In this document: piece by piece, positions 1-8,163 of the stretch
Numbering within the stretch: the first letter of the stretch is position 1
How the letters are laid out: each line of letters begins with the position of its first letter
Notes under the pieces: model-generated
The model's database searches: none
Seen by the model: the letters and a program-made list of their open reading frames with translations, nothing else
What the model was told of the DNA's origin: nothing
DNA from: an uncultured Parolsenella sp.
Lineage (GTDB): Bacteria; Actinomycetota; Coriobacteriia; Coriobacteriales; Atopobiaceae
NCBI RefSeq assembly: GCF_934660935.1
Contig: NZ_CAKUIH010000016.1
Coordinates: 1 to 36,154 of the forward strand
Direction of reading: 5' to 3'
Length of the DNA: 36,154 nt
Translations under genes and position numbers: made by a program

Positions 1-10
1 CCGTTTGTCT

Positions 11-56
11 CCACCCGCATAGCGGGTGGTTTAAAGCTGGCCGCTGCGCGGCCAGC
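11..56. repeat. Tandem hairpins at the left edge
   Basis: Two perfect hairpins lie 7 nt apart. The first has an 8-bp stem, CCACCCGC (11-18) with GCGGGTGG (22-29), and the second has CTGGCCGC (37-44) with GCGGCCAG (48-55). They are followed by GACTAAAGTC. A comparable hairpin and a CTAAAG motif occur at the other end of the window. This architecture resembles the structured ends of IS200/IS605-type elements, but no transposase is visible, so the identity is an inference. Confidence 0.45.
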
Positions 57-76
57 AGACTAAAGTCTTGAAGCAA

Positions 77-110
77 AGGACGGGTCGCTCCCAGCGGAGC
101 GGCCCGTCCT
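77..110. terminator. Strong hairpin, probable terminator
   Basis: A 14-bp stem (77-90 with 97-110, one G-U type pair at 85/102) closes a 6-nt loop. On the minus strand it is followed by TTTGCTTC, a weak T-tract; on the plus strand by CTTATCCC. It may terminate a unit entering from the left, or be part of the repeat block at the window edge. Confidence 0.4.
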
Positions 111-190
111 CTTATCCCATGCAAGCGACATGACTAGCCACTCGCAAGCGCATGCGACGCAAGTAGCCACTCGAGCCACGCCCACCTCAA

Positions 191-226
191 AACGCAAAAA
201 GCACCCGTGCAGGGAGGTTGCACGGG
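191..226 (-). terminator. Terminator after the PTS IIB gene
   Basis: On the minus strand the stem CCCGTGCA/TGCACGGG (219-226 with 204-211) is followed by TTTTTGCGTTTT, a good intrinsic terminator tail. It lies 64 nt beyond the IIB stop codon and closes that transcript. Confidence 0.7.
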
Positions 227-290
227 CGCGTATGTAGCAACTGGCCTCAAGCGATGCCAGGAAGGGGAACATGGCTCAAGCCAGGTGACG

Positions 291-593
291 CTAACAACTA
301 CCGAGAGCGGCAAGCCCCATGTCGAGGAGCAGGGCCGCATGCTGAGGCTGGTACTCATCCGGAGCGATGGTAACGACCTTCTTAGCGCCCGCCTCTTCAA
401 ACGCCGCCTTCGCGAAATCAACCGCGGGAGACAGCATAATCACGTCAGCGTCCTCCACGTGATCTACGGCCTCGCCGACTGGCATCGACTTGACGTCGAC
501 ATCAAGGTTGCGCCCCTCGACGAGCGCACGCATCTTGGCGGCAATGACGCTCGAGGTAACGCTAAGAGTGCAGCATAGAACGATCTTCTTCAT
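291..593 (-). CDS. Solitary PTS IIB protein, lactose/cellobiose type
   Basis: This 100-residue protein matches the lactose/cellobiose family of phosphotransferase IIB domains in length and layout. The N-terminal beta strand KKIVLCC leads to a P-loop-like turn with serines and threonines, and Cys8 aligns with the phosphorylated cysteine of E. coli ChbB. The following segment KMRALVEGRNLDVDVKS and the strand VIMLSP also fit. Such a protein passes phosphate from IIA to an incoming sugar bound by IIC, but no IIA or IIC lies in the window. The ATG at 593 is chosen over the one at 599 because GGAAGG sits 7 nt before it and almost touches the other. It lies 212 nt downstream of mglC, behind a hairpin, and ends at its own terminator. 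The sugar is unknown. Confidence 0.75.
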   Translation of the reverse strand: MKKIVLCCTLSVTSSVIAAKMRALVEGRNLDVDVKSMPVGEAVDHVEDADVIMLSPAVDFAKAAFEEAGAKKVVTIAPDEYQPQHAALLLDMGLAALGSC

Positions 594-763
594 GACCATG
601 CCTTCCGTCTCTGAGGCGGGAATACGATTCACATGCCATGCGAGGTCGATAGGGCGCGCTTCCGCATGATCCGTACAAACGCGACGAGGCGCGCCTTGCC
701 CGCTCGTCCTATGTATCGCACAAGGACGACTTCCAATCACGGGCCAAGCGAAGCAAAAGGGGT

Positions 764-796
764 GGCTCCCGCCCGCAAGCCATTCGAGCGGGAGCC
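764..796 (-). terminator. Probable terminator after mglC
   Basis: A 9-bp perfect stem, GGCTCCCGC (764-772) with GCGGGAGCC (788-796), begins 10 nt beyond the mglC stop. On the minus strand it is followed by ACCCCTTTTGCTT. The T-tract is short, so read-through into the IIB gene is possible. Confidence 0.5.
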
Positions 797-805
797 GAGG
801 GGGGA

Positions 806-2461
806 CTACTTCTTCTGGACGTACTTGAGGCAGTCGAGCGTGACGGCGGTGAGGATGATGATGCCGGAGAACACGAACTGCAGGTTGGTGTCGATGCCCA
901 GAATGGTGAGGGAGTAGGTAAGCGCGGTGAAGATCAGCACGCCGACCGTGACGCCCGAAATCTTGCCGATGCCGCCGGTGAAGGAAACTCCGCCGACCAC
1001 GCAGGCCGCGATGGCGTCCATGTCCCAACCCTGACCATAAGCGGCGGAGCCAGAACCGACCATGCGCATGCACTCGAGCCAGTCGCCGAAGCCGTAGAGG
1101 ATGCCGGCGAGCACGAAGGCACCGATGGTGACGCCGAAGACGGAGATGCCGGAGACGGCAGCGGCCTCGGGGTTGCCACCCACGGCGTAGAGGTTCTTGC
1201 CGAACGTCGTCTTGTTCCAGATGAACCAAACGATCGCGACGGCGAGGGCGGCCCAGAGAATGATCGTCGGGAAGCCGTTAACCTTCGGGATGAAGATGCC
1301 CGGGATGGCACCCTCAATGGCACCGAAGGAAACACCCTTGGTGGCATAGGTCACGAGACCAAAGATGATGAGCATGTTGGCCATCGTGGAGATGAACGGG
1401 TGCATCTTGAAGCGCGCCGTGAAGAAGCCGGCGATGGTCGTGAACATCGTCGTCAGGCAGATGCAGACGACGAGGGCCAGAAGCGCACGCGGAACAAGGG
1501 GGACCGAGGTGAAGTCGAAGACGACACCAAAGACCGAACCCGTGTTGATGCCCTGGTGCATGATGATCGTCGAGGCGGTCATGCCCATACCGACCATACG
1601 GCCAATCGAAAGGTCAGTGCCCGTAAGCAGGATCAGACCGGCGACGCCAAGGGCGTAGAACATGCGCGGCGAGGCCTGCTGCAGGATGTTAAGGACGTTC
1701 TGGTAGGTGAGCAGCTGCGTGCCCTTAACGATCGGGGCGGCGATGCACAGGCCGATGAACACGAGAAGAATGACGATGTACAGGCCGTTCTTCAGGAAGA
1801 AGTTGCGCGTGTTGAACGTGTAGAGGTAGTTCTCGCGCTTCTGCGCCTGCTTCTCAGCGAAGGTGAACTTGCCCATGCGCAGCATGTCGATGAGGTGATA
1901 CTCATAGGCGAAGGCCTCGTGCTGGCGATCCTTGATCTGCTGCAGCTCGGTGGTGTAGGTCACCTTGGCGTCGAACTGACGGTTCTTGTAGATGTAGTTC
2001 TCCTCCTTGACCTCCCTGGAATCAGAGAGACCGGCGAGGGTCTGCTTGTGCTCCTCGGCTAGGTCGGCGAGCGCCTTCTCGTACTTGGCCTTGGCCTCGA
2101 CCTTCTGCGCGGCGCAGCTGGCCTTGACGGGCTCGTAGTACTCGGAGTCGAAGTGCTGCTTGAGATATGCCTCGGCGTCGGCGATGAGCTTGTCGACCTC
2201 GGGCTTGTTGGCGGCCTCGACCTTCTTGGCCTTCTCCATCTCGGCCCTGTACTCGGCGATGGCCTCGTCGCGCTCGGCCTTGGTGAGGACGCGATCGGAC
2301 TTGGTGACGTCGATGCTGGTCTGAAGGGTGACGACCTTCGTCGTGCCCTCGGCACGGAGCTCGTCGACCTTGCTCTGGATAGTGCTTACATACTCATCGA
2401 TCGGCTGGATGAGTTTTGCCTCATCGTCGATCGAGAGAATCTTTCCGCTGGGTGCGGCCAT
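806..2461 (-). CDS. mglC: Galactoside ABC permease MglC with a long N-terminal coiled coil
   Basis: This is the membrane subunit of the galactose/methyl-galactoside ABC importer. Residues from about 227 onward form the permease: a first membrane helix at 227-245, then LGVAGLILLTGTDLSIGRMVG, the hallmark of the MglC/RbsC permeases, and further hydrophobic helices to the C-terminus. The protein has 551 residues where E. coli MglC has about 336. The excess is a cytoplasmic N-terminal region (1 to about 215) rich in Glu, Lys and Ala, with heptad-like stretches at about 60-145 and 165-210. GGAGGGAG stands about 10 nt before the ATG, and mglA ends 19 nt upstream. The reading frame is continuous, so the extension is not an artefact of start choice. 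Confidence 0.93.
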   Translation of the reverse strand: MAAPSGKILSIDDEAKLIQPIDEYVSTIQSKVDELRAEGTTKVVTLQTSIDVTKSDRVLTKAERDEAIAEYRAEMEKAKKVEAANKPEVDKLIADAEAYLKQHFDSEYYEPVKASCAAQKVEAKAKYEKALADLAEEHKQTLAGLSDSREVKEENYIYKNRQFDAKVTYTTELQQIKDRQHEAFAYEYHLIDMLRMGKFTFAEKQAQKRENYLYTFNTRNFFLKNGLYIVILLVFIGLCIAAPIVKGTQLLTYQNVLNILQQASPRMFYALGVAGLILLTGTDLSIGRMVGMGMTASTIIMHQGINTGSVFGVVFDFTSVPLVPRALLALVVCICLTTMFTTIAGFFTARFKMHPFISTMANMLIIFGLVTYATKGVSFGAIEGAIPGIFIPKVNGFPTIILWAALAVAIVWFIWNKTTFGKNLYAVGGNPEAAAVSGISVFGVTIGAFVLAGILYGFGDWLECMRMVGSGSAAYGQGWDMDAIAACVVGGVSFTGGIGKISGVTVGVLIFTALTYSLTILGIDTNLQFVFSGIIILTAVTLDCLKYVQKK

Positions 2462-2480
2462 ATGATCAGACTCCCTCCTG

Positions 2481-3989
2481 TTACAGGTACTTGGCGCTCA
2501 GGCGCAGAAGCTCTTCCTGGTTGGTCTCGGACGTGTTCACGATGCCGGAAAGTCGGCCGTTGGACATGACGCCGATGCGGTTGGTAATGCCGAGGATCTC
2601 TGGCATCTCAGAAGAGACCACGATGATCGTCTTGCCCTGCTTGGCCATCTTGATAATCAGCTCGTAAATCTCATACTTCGCACCAACGTCGATGCCGCGC
2701 GTGGGCTCGTCCATCATAAAGACCTGCGGCCCACGCTCGAGCCACTTGCCGAAGATGACCTTCTGCTGGTTGCCGCCCGAAAGCGACGAGATGAGGTCGT
2801 CGGGGCCCATGCACTTGGTGTTCATCGTCTTGATCTCTTTGGCGGTCGCACGGACCATCTTGTCCGTCGAGAGCGCAACACCGCTCTTGTACTGGTTGAG
2901 ATTGGCGATGGTGGTGTTGAACGTCAGGTCGCCCTTGAGGAACAGGCCGTTGGCCTTACGCTCCTCGGTGATGAGGGCAAACCCGTGTTCCATGGCGTCG
3001 CGCGCGTTGTTGAAGTTCATAAGGCGATCGCGGAAATAGACGCGACCGGCAGCACGCGTACGCACGCCAAAAATCGTTTCGAGCAACTCGGTTCGGCCGG
3101 CGCCCACCAGACCATACAGACCAAAGATCTCGCCCTTGCGAACATCGAAGGTGATGTCCTGCAGGTGCGGCTCGAACTTGGTGGACAGGTGCTGGATCGA
3201 GAGGATCGGCTCGCCGGGCTCGTTGTCGACCGGCGGGAAGCGGTTCTCAAGCGAGCGGCCGACCATGGCCGAGATGAGCTCGTTCATATTCGTGTCTGAG
3301 GTGTGCTTCGTCATGACGAGGTTGCCGTCACGGAGCACGGAGATGTCATCACAGATCTCGAAGATCTCGTCCATCTTGTGGGAGATGTAGACGAGCGCAA
3401 TGCCCTGGCTTTTAAGCATGCGCATCATCTGGAAAAGCTTCTCGACCTCCTGAGCCATCAGCGACGAAGTGGGCTCGTCGAGCACGATGACCTTGGCGTT
3501 ATACGAGATTGCCTTCGCGATCTCACACATCTGGCGCTGCGAGACACTCATGTTCTTCATCGGCTGGGTAAGGTTGACCGTCATGCCGAGGCGACGGAAC
3601 AGGTCCGAGGCCTCCTTCTTCATGCGGGCCTCGTCGATGATGCCGGCGCCGTTAACGGGATAGCGACCCAGGAACAGGTTGTCTACCACGTTGCGCTCGA
3701 GGCACTGGTTGAGCTCCTGGTGGACCATGGCCACGCCGTTCTCGAGCGCGTCCTTAGGACCGGAGAAGCTCACCTCCCTGCCGTCGAGGATGATGTCACC
3801 CTCGTCCTTCTGGTAAGTGCCAAACAGGCACTTCATCATGGTGGATTTGCCTGCGCCGTTCTCGCCCATGAGCCCCATCACGGTGCCACGACGCACATTG
3901 AGGTTGATGTGATCGAGGACCCTGTTACGGCCGAACGACTTGCTCATCCCTTTGATTTGCAGGACGTAGTCCTCTTGCTCATCCGCCAT
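2481..3989 (-). CDS. mglA: Galactoside ABC importer ATPase MglA
   Basis: A 502-residue double-headed sugar ATPase of the MglA/RbsA type that energises import through MglC. The first domain has Walker A GENGAGKST (42-50), the signature-like VSQRQ (149-153) and Walker B with DEPTSSL (171-177). The second domain has a degenerate Walker A, GLVGAGRTE, with Arg replacing Lys, an intact LSGGNQQK signature and DEPTRGIDVGAK; this asymmetry is normal for the family. The ATG is preceded by GAGGGGTG. It lies 123 nt after mglB, a gap that holds a hairpin and a LacI-type operator, and 19 nt before mglC. Confidence 0.95.
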   Translation of the reverse strand: MADEQEDYVLQIKGMSKSFGRNRVLDHINLNVRRGTVMGLMGENGAGKSTMMKCLFGTYQKDEGDIILDGREVSFSGPKDALENGVAMVHQELNQCLERNVVDNLFLGRYPVNGAGIIDEARMKKEASDLFRRLGMTVNLTQPMKNMSVSQRQMCEIAKAISYNAKVIVLDEPTSSLMAQEVEKLFQMMRMLKSQGIALVYISHKMDEIFEICDDISVLRDGNLVMTKHTSDTNMNELISAMVGRSLENRFPPVDNEPGEPILSIQHLSTKFEPHLQDITFDVRKGEIFGLYGLVGAGRTELLETIFGVRTRAAGRVYFRDRLMNFNNARDAMEHGFALITEERKANGLFLKGDLTFNTTIANLNQYKSGVALSTDKMVRATAKEIKTMNTKCMGPDDLISSLSGGNQQKVIFGKWLERGPQVFMMDEPTRGIDVGAKYEIYELIIKMAKQGKTIIVVSSEMPEILGITNRIGVMSNGRLSGIVNTSETNQEELLRLSAKYL

Positions 3990-4017
3990 TTGATCACCCC
4001 TCTTTACCCCTAGAAAT

Positions 4018-4031
4018 TGATAACGTACTCA
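4018..4031. promoter_or_regulatory. LacI-type operator between mglB and mglA
   Basis: On the minus strand this reads TGAGTACGTTATCA, differing by one base from the operators at 5530 and 6965. It has the CG centre typical of LacI-family sites. It lies 28 nt before the mglA start and just past the mglB-mglA hairpin, so it could block elongation or control an internal mglAC promoter. Confidence 0.6.
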
Positions 4032-4047
4032 TCCCTTATCGGGAAAA

Positions 4048-4078
4048 GGCCGGGAAGAGGACCTGCCCCTCCCCGGCC
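4048..4078 (-). terminator. mglB-mglA intercistronic hairpin (attenuating)
   Basis: GGCCGGGAAGAGG (4048-4060) pairs imperfectly with 4066-4078, and the minus strand continues with CCTTTTCCCG. It falls between the binding-protein gene and the ATPase gene. Partial termination or 3'-end protection here would give more MglB than MglA/MglC, as is usual for binding-protein operons. Confidence 0.5.
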
Positions 4079-4112
4079 CAGCGCCAACGTTAAAGCTGGA
4101 CGATAGCTAGAC

Positions 4113-5399
4113 CTACGCCAGGAGCGAGGTGTAGGAGGAGCCGTTGTCGGTCTTCACCATGTTGATGGCGAAGGCGTCGTACTCGCCCGGGTTGCCGAGG
4201 CGGTTCGTGATGTTGGACTCGGTCTGGCCGTCGCCACCGATGTAGTCAACCTTGAGGTTGAGGAGCTTGTCGTACTTCTGGAGGAGCGGCTGGTAGGTGG
4301 CGGACAGGAAGTTGTCGGCCGCGTTGTAGATGTCGAGCCAGACATTCTTCTCCGGACTCTTGGAGGAGTCAAGCTGAGCCTGGGCGCCGTCATACAGAGC
4401 GGTGGCGTCGGCGAACTTGTCGGCGTTCTCGGCAGTGACGGCGAGGTTCATCGCGTAGTAGGAGCGATCCTCCTCGCTGTACTTGTAGTCGGCCTCGGCA
4501 AGGACGTTGCCGGCGTCGTCGGCCGTGGAGATGCCCGTGTTGATGTCAACGCCGTCAAGGGAGTTGCGGAGCAGGCGGAGGGTCAGGTAAGCCTGAACGG
4601 CCGGGTTCTGGGAGATGGTGCCGGCGTAGCCCTCGGCGATGGCGGCGACAGCGTCAGAGTTGGCGTCGTAGCCGAAGGTCGGGACCTTGTTCTCCTTGGA
4701 CCAGGCGTTGAACATGGCCATGCCCATGCCGTCATTGTTGGAGACGATGACGTCGATCTGGTCACCGAAGGAGGTGGCCCAGGAGCCCAGGGCGTTGCCA
4801 GCGGTAGCAGCATCCCAGGTGGCGCCGGCGGAGTTCTTCATCTCCTGCGAGGCGAGCTCGCGGACGATGTACTTCTTGCCGTTAACCTCGAGCTCGCCGT
4901 CCTTGACGACGGAAGCGGAACCGTCGACGTTGGTGCCGGCGGCCTCGGAGACGATAGCGCCGTCCTTCTCGACAGCGGTGCCGAGAGCCTTGCGGCAGCC
5001 ACGGGTACGGGCGATGGAGTCGTTGTGGCCCACATCACCGATGGCAAGGACGTAGCCGATGATGCCGTCGCCGTTGCGGTCGATGGTGTCGATGTGCTCC
5101 TTGATGTAGTCAACGACCATCTGACCCTCGAGCTCGCCGCCCTGGTTGGCGTCGAAGCCGACGTAGTAGGTGTTGGCGTTCCAGTTGAGCGTGGTCATGT
5201 CGAGCTCACCGGTGGAGCTGTTGGACGGCTGGCGGTTGAAGAAAACGACCGGCTTATCCTTGTTGGCGACATCTCCGCCAGCAGCGGCCGTGGTGGCGGC
5301 GCCGTTGTCAGAGCCGCCGCAGCCAACGAGGCTGCCAGCAGCGACGGTGGTCAGGCCAAGACCACAGACCTGGAGGAACTTACGACGAGACATTGCCAT
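4113..5399 (-). CDS. mglB: Galactose-binding lipoprotein MglB
   Basis: Substrate-binding component of the importer, 428 residues. The N-terminus combines a twin-arginine-like SRRKFLQ with a hydrophobic stretch and a lipobox ending in LVGC, so Cys27 is the probable lipid anchor on the outer face of the membrane. The segment DRNGDGIIGYVLAIGDVGHND aligns with the EF-hand-like calcium loop and following strand of E. coli galactose-binding protein. Later motifs VIVSNNDGMGMA and VPTFGYDANSDA are typical of the periplasmic-binding fold. Two in-frame ATGs occur 6 nt apart; the upstream one is used because GGAAAGGGAGA stands 7 nt before it. It is the first gene of the mgl operon and lies 382 nt after the lacI-family gene. 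Confidence 0.94.
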   Translation of the reverse strand: MAMSRRKFLQVCGLGLTTVAAGSLVGCGGSDNGAATTAAAGGDVANKDKPVVFFNRQPSNSSTGELDMTTLNWNANTYYVGFDANQGGELEGQMVVDYIKEHIDTIDRNGDGIIGYVLAIGDVGHNDSIARTRGCRKALGTAVEKDGAIVSEAAGTNVDGSASVVKDGELEVNGKKYIVRELASQEMKNSAGATWDAATAGNALGSWATSFGDQIDVIVSNNDGMGMAMFNAWSKENKVPTFGYDANSDAVAAIAEGYAGTISQNPAVQAYLTLRLLRNSLDGVDINTGISTADDAGNVLAEADYKYSEEDRSYYAMNLAVTAENADKFADATALYDGAQAQLDSSKSPEKNVWLDIYNAADNFLSATYQPLLQKYDKLLNLKVDYIGGDGQTESNITNRLGNPGEYDAFAINMVKTDNGSSYTSLLA

Positions 5400-5421
5400 A
5401 ACGATCTCCCTTTCCTTTTTA

Positions 5422-5467
5422 GCGCGCGATTCGCGCGCCTTTTGACGGTTGGCGGGAATTCTCCCGC
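5422..5467 (-). other. Two hairpins in the mglB leader
   Basis: GCGCGCG (5422-5428) pairs with CGCGCGC (5432-5438), and GCGGGA (5452-5457) pairs with TCCCGC (5462-5467). On the minus strand both lie between the operator and the ribosome binding site of mglB. They are short and lack T-tracts, so they more likely stabilise the mRNA than terminate it. Confidence 0.35.
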
Positions 5468-5529
5468 TCCGGACTCAAGAGTAACGCATTGGAAATAAAA
5501 GTTGACCACTCCTGAGTCGCCATTTCATG

Positions 5530-5543
5530 TGAGTACGTTAACA
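5530..5543. promoter_or_regulatory. LacI-type operator upstream of mglB
   Basis: TGAGTACGTTAACA, identical to the site at 6965-6978 before galM. It is an imperfect palindrome around a central CG, as expected for a LacI/GalR-family protein, and lies about 130 nt before the mglB start. The rest of the gene-free stretch 5400-5781 holds two hairpins near mglB; no convincing -35/-10 pair was found. Confidence 0.7.
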
Positions 5544-5781
5544 TTCTTGTTGCACGCACAACTCAGCGAGGCTCGGATTGTTGCCGAACGGTCGAATTTT
5601 GCGCCGCGAGTGGCACTACGAGCGTGCAGGTAGGTCCTTAGTTTTCAGCTTTGGGATTCCCGCAAAAAGCCGCCTTGTCAACACGTGCGAGCTCTTCCGC
5701 ACTCCACGCCCCCATTGAGGGCCCTGAGGTTCTCAAGGACCTGCTTGGGAAGCGAGGGCGCCTGACGACACAATGTCTACA

Positions 5782-6822
5782 CTATGCCCTCGCTCGGGCA
5801 ACGGAGCCACGCTCGATAAGCTTGCCGGGAATGCGCACGGCAACGACCTGATTGTTTGCCGGATCCTCCGGCACGGCATGCTCAAAGGCGGTGCGTCCAC
5901 GCTCGCTCATGTCGAAGCGCACGGTAGTGAGCTGGCAGTTGGGCACATAGTCCACAAGCGAGTCATCGACGCCGACGACGCTCACGTCCTCCGGAACACG
6001 CAACCCGTGACCGCGCAGGGCACAGATGACGCCATTTGCCATTTGGTCGTTCGCGGCGAAGACCGCCGTGAAGTCATGGTCATGCTCGAGCATTTGGCAT
6101 GCCGCCTCATAGCCGCTATTCGCAGACCAGTCTCCACGCGTGGGCTCGACCACGGCGAGTCCCCTCTCCTGGAGGGCGTCCCTCCAACCAGCCTGGCGAA
6201 AAACTTCGTCCACGGAGAACTCGGGGCCGGCAACATAGCGAATCTCACGGTGGCCATACGAGAAGAGATGCTCCATGAGCGTAAGGGCGCAACGATACTG
6301 GTCAGAGTCGACCGTCGTACAGCGTGGGTGCGCATACATGGAGACAATCACCGAAGGAAGACCCGCAAGCGGCGTGAACTCCTCGAAGTCTGGCGCGAGA
6401 CGGCTCATGCCGAAGATGACGCCATCGACAGGCAGCGCAGACATCGCGCGCGTGGCCTCTTCGAGGCTAAAGTTCTGGTTCTTGCTAATTTCCATAAGCG
6501 TGACGGCGTAACCGCGGTCTCGCGCGGCGGCGGTGATTCCGTCAAGCATAGAGAGGTTGCCGAACTCCGTGATGTCGTTCACGCAGAAGCCAACGGAATG
6601 GTACCTGCCGTCCCTGAGCGAACGACCCGCATAGCTCACGCGGAAGCCAAGCTGGTCCATAGCCTCCTGAACGCGCTTGCGCGTCCTCTCGCTGACATTG
6701 GGCATGTTGTTCGCCACGCGAGAGACCGTCTGCTGCGATACGCCCGCGAGGCGCGCCACATCAACCATCGAGACGGTGCGCCCAGCCGTCACCGCCTTGG
6801 TCTCGTTGTCTTCACTGCGCAT
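5782..6822 (-). CDS. LacI/GalR-family regulator, probable mgl-gal repressor
   Basis: A 346-residue transcription factor. The N-terminal helix-turn-helix (about 18-40) contains VSMVDVARLAGVSQQTVSRVANN and the hinge-side RTRKRVQEAMDQLGF, both diagnostic of the LacI family, followed by a periplasmic-binding-like sugar sensor domain (FAANDQMANGVICAL, VVGVDDS). The ATG at 6822 is preferred over a GTG 90 nt upstream because GGGAGG stands 11 nt before it and the length then fits the family. It lies between the mgl operon and the divergent gal operon, both of which carry the same operator, so galactose or a galactoside is the likely inducer. That assignment rests on context. Confidence 0.88.
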   Translation of the reverse strand: MRSEDNETKAVTAGRTVSMVDVARLAGVSQQTVSRVANNMPNVSERTRKRVQEAMDQLGFRVSYAGRSLRDGRYHSVGFCVNDITEFGNLSMLDGITAAARDRGYAVTLMEISKNQNFSLEEATRAMSALPVDGVIFGMSRLAPDFEEFTPLAGLPSVIVSMYAHPRCTTVDSDQYRCALTLMEHLFSYGHREIRYVAGPEFSVDEVFRQAGWRDALQERGLAVVEPTRGDWSANSGYEAACQMLEHDHDFTAVFAANDQMANGVICALRGHGLRVPEDVSVVGVDDSLVDYVPNCQLTTVRFDMSERGRTAFEHAVPEDPANNQVVAVRIPGKLIERGSVARARA

Positions 6823-6964
6823 CACGCCGCTCGCCTCCCGGTCCCGCCAGATTCGTTGGGCAACGGCCGACCCGCCCCAGACACAGGGCGGACAAGCCCC
6901 CACGCCGCTCACAGGGCAATTATGGCCGATTGCGGGAATGGGGGCTGGTTCGGCAAATTCCTTA

Positions 6965-6978
6965 TGAGTACGTTAACA
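6965..6978. promoter_or_regulatory. LacI-type operator between lacI-family gene and galM
   Basis: TGAGTACGTTAACA, identical to the mglB-proximal copy. It lies 76 nt before galM and about 143 nt before the regulator start, and could control both divergent genes, including autoregulation of the repressor. Confidence 0.7.
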
Positions 6979-7053
6979 TTATTCGAGTGAAGTGTCCCGA
7001 TTACTCGCCGAACGGCAGTCAGGACACGTAAATGCGAGTGCGAGAGGCACATC

Positions 7054-8127
7054 ATGGCAAACATCGAGTTCCTTGGGAAAGCCCCGGACGGCACCCCCGT
7101 GAGTTCATATGAGCTCTCCTGCGATGGCGTCACCGCCCGCGTCATGGACTTCGGGGCAACCCTCCTCTCCCTCAGCGCGCCCAACAGGGACGGCGCGGCG
7201 GAGGACATCGTCCTCGGGTTCGACAGGCTCGACGGCTACTTCGATAACCCCGCCTGCTACGGCGCGACCGTAGGCCCCTCCGCCAATCGCACGGACCTCG
7301 GCCAGGTCACCATTGGCGAGGCCACGTACCAGATGCCCAAGAACGACGGCCCGGACTCCCGCAACAACCTCCACACCAATCTTGCGGACGGCCTGCACAA
7401 GCGCGTCTGGAACGCCGAGCCCGCGGAGGATGATTCCTCCGTCACCTTCTCCATAACGCTCGTGGACGGCGACTACGGTCTTCCCGGCAACCGATGGATC
7501 ACCGCGACATACGCGCTTGCCCCCTCGCCCGAGGGCGGCGTGGCGCTCACCCTGCACTATAGGTGTGAGTCTGACGCTCCCACGTTTGTGAACATGACCA
7601 ACCACACCTATTGGAACCTCGCCGGCCACGCCTCCGGCCTCGTCTTGAACCAGCTGGTCAGCGTGAACGCCAGCCATTACCTACCCCTTCGCTCAGACAA
7701 CGTCTCTCTGGGCGAGGTCGCCGATGTCGCCGGCACTCCGTTTGACTTCAGGCAGGCCAAGGAGCTCGGCCGCGACATCGAGCTCGAGAACGAGCAGCTC
7801 GCCCAGGGTCGCGGCTATGACCACTGCCTCTGCGTCGACGGCTATGACGGCACGAGCGTGCCGCGTCACGCGCTTCATGCCGAGGACCCCGCGAGCGGCC
7901 GCGTGCTCGACATCTCAATCACGACGCCGGGCGCGCACCTCTACACAGGCAACTGGCTTGATGACACAGACGCCAAGGACGGCGCCACGTACACGCCCCG
8001 TTGCGGCTTCGCCTTCGAGCCCGAGTTCTGGCCCGACAACATGCATCACGATGACTGGGAGCACCCCGTCTGCAAGCCAGGACAGCCCTACGAGCAGACC
8101 ATCGTCTATCGCTTCGCCAACAGGTAA
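7054..8127 (+). CDS. galM: Aldose 1-epimerase (mutarotase)
   Basis: Interconverts the alpha and beta anomers of galactose, feeding alpha-galactose to GalK. The 357-residue protein has the expected catalytic elements: His107 in RNNLH, His184 in MTNHTYWNLAGH and Glu322 in the C-terminal FEPEFWPD, where many family members have LETQ. The ATG follows GAGAGGC by a few bases. It is the first gene of galM-galK-galT, 36 nt before galK, and is divergent from the regulator gene with a LacI-type operator between them. Confidence 0.92.
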   Translation: MANIEFLGKAPDGTPVSSYELSCDGVTARVMDFGATLLSLSAPNRDGAAEDIVLGFDRLDGYFDNPACYGATVGPSANRTDLGQVTIGEATYQMPKNDGPDSRNNLHTNLADGLHKRVWNAEPAEDDSSVTFSITLVDGDYGLPGNRWITATYALAPSPEGGVALTLHYRCESDAPTFVNMTNHTYWNLAGHASGLVLNQLVSVNASHYLPLRSDNVSLGEVADVAGTPFDFRQAKELGRDIELENEQLAQGRGYDHCLCVDGYDGTSVPRHALHAEDPASGRVLDISITTPGAHLYTGNWLDDTDAKDGATYTPRCGFAFEPEFWPDNMHHDDWEHPVCKPGQPYEQTIVYRFANR

Positions 8128-8163
8128 TTACCGACGCGTATGCGCCTCGAGAAAGGACCATCC

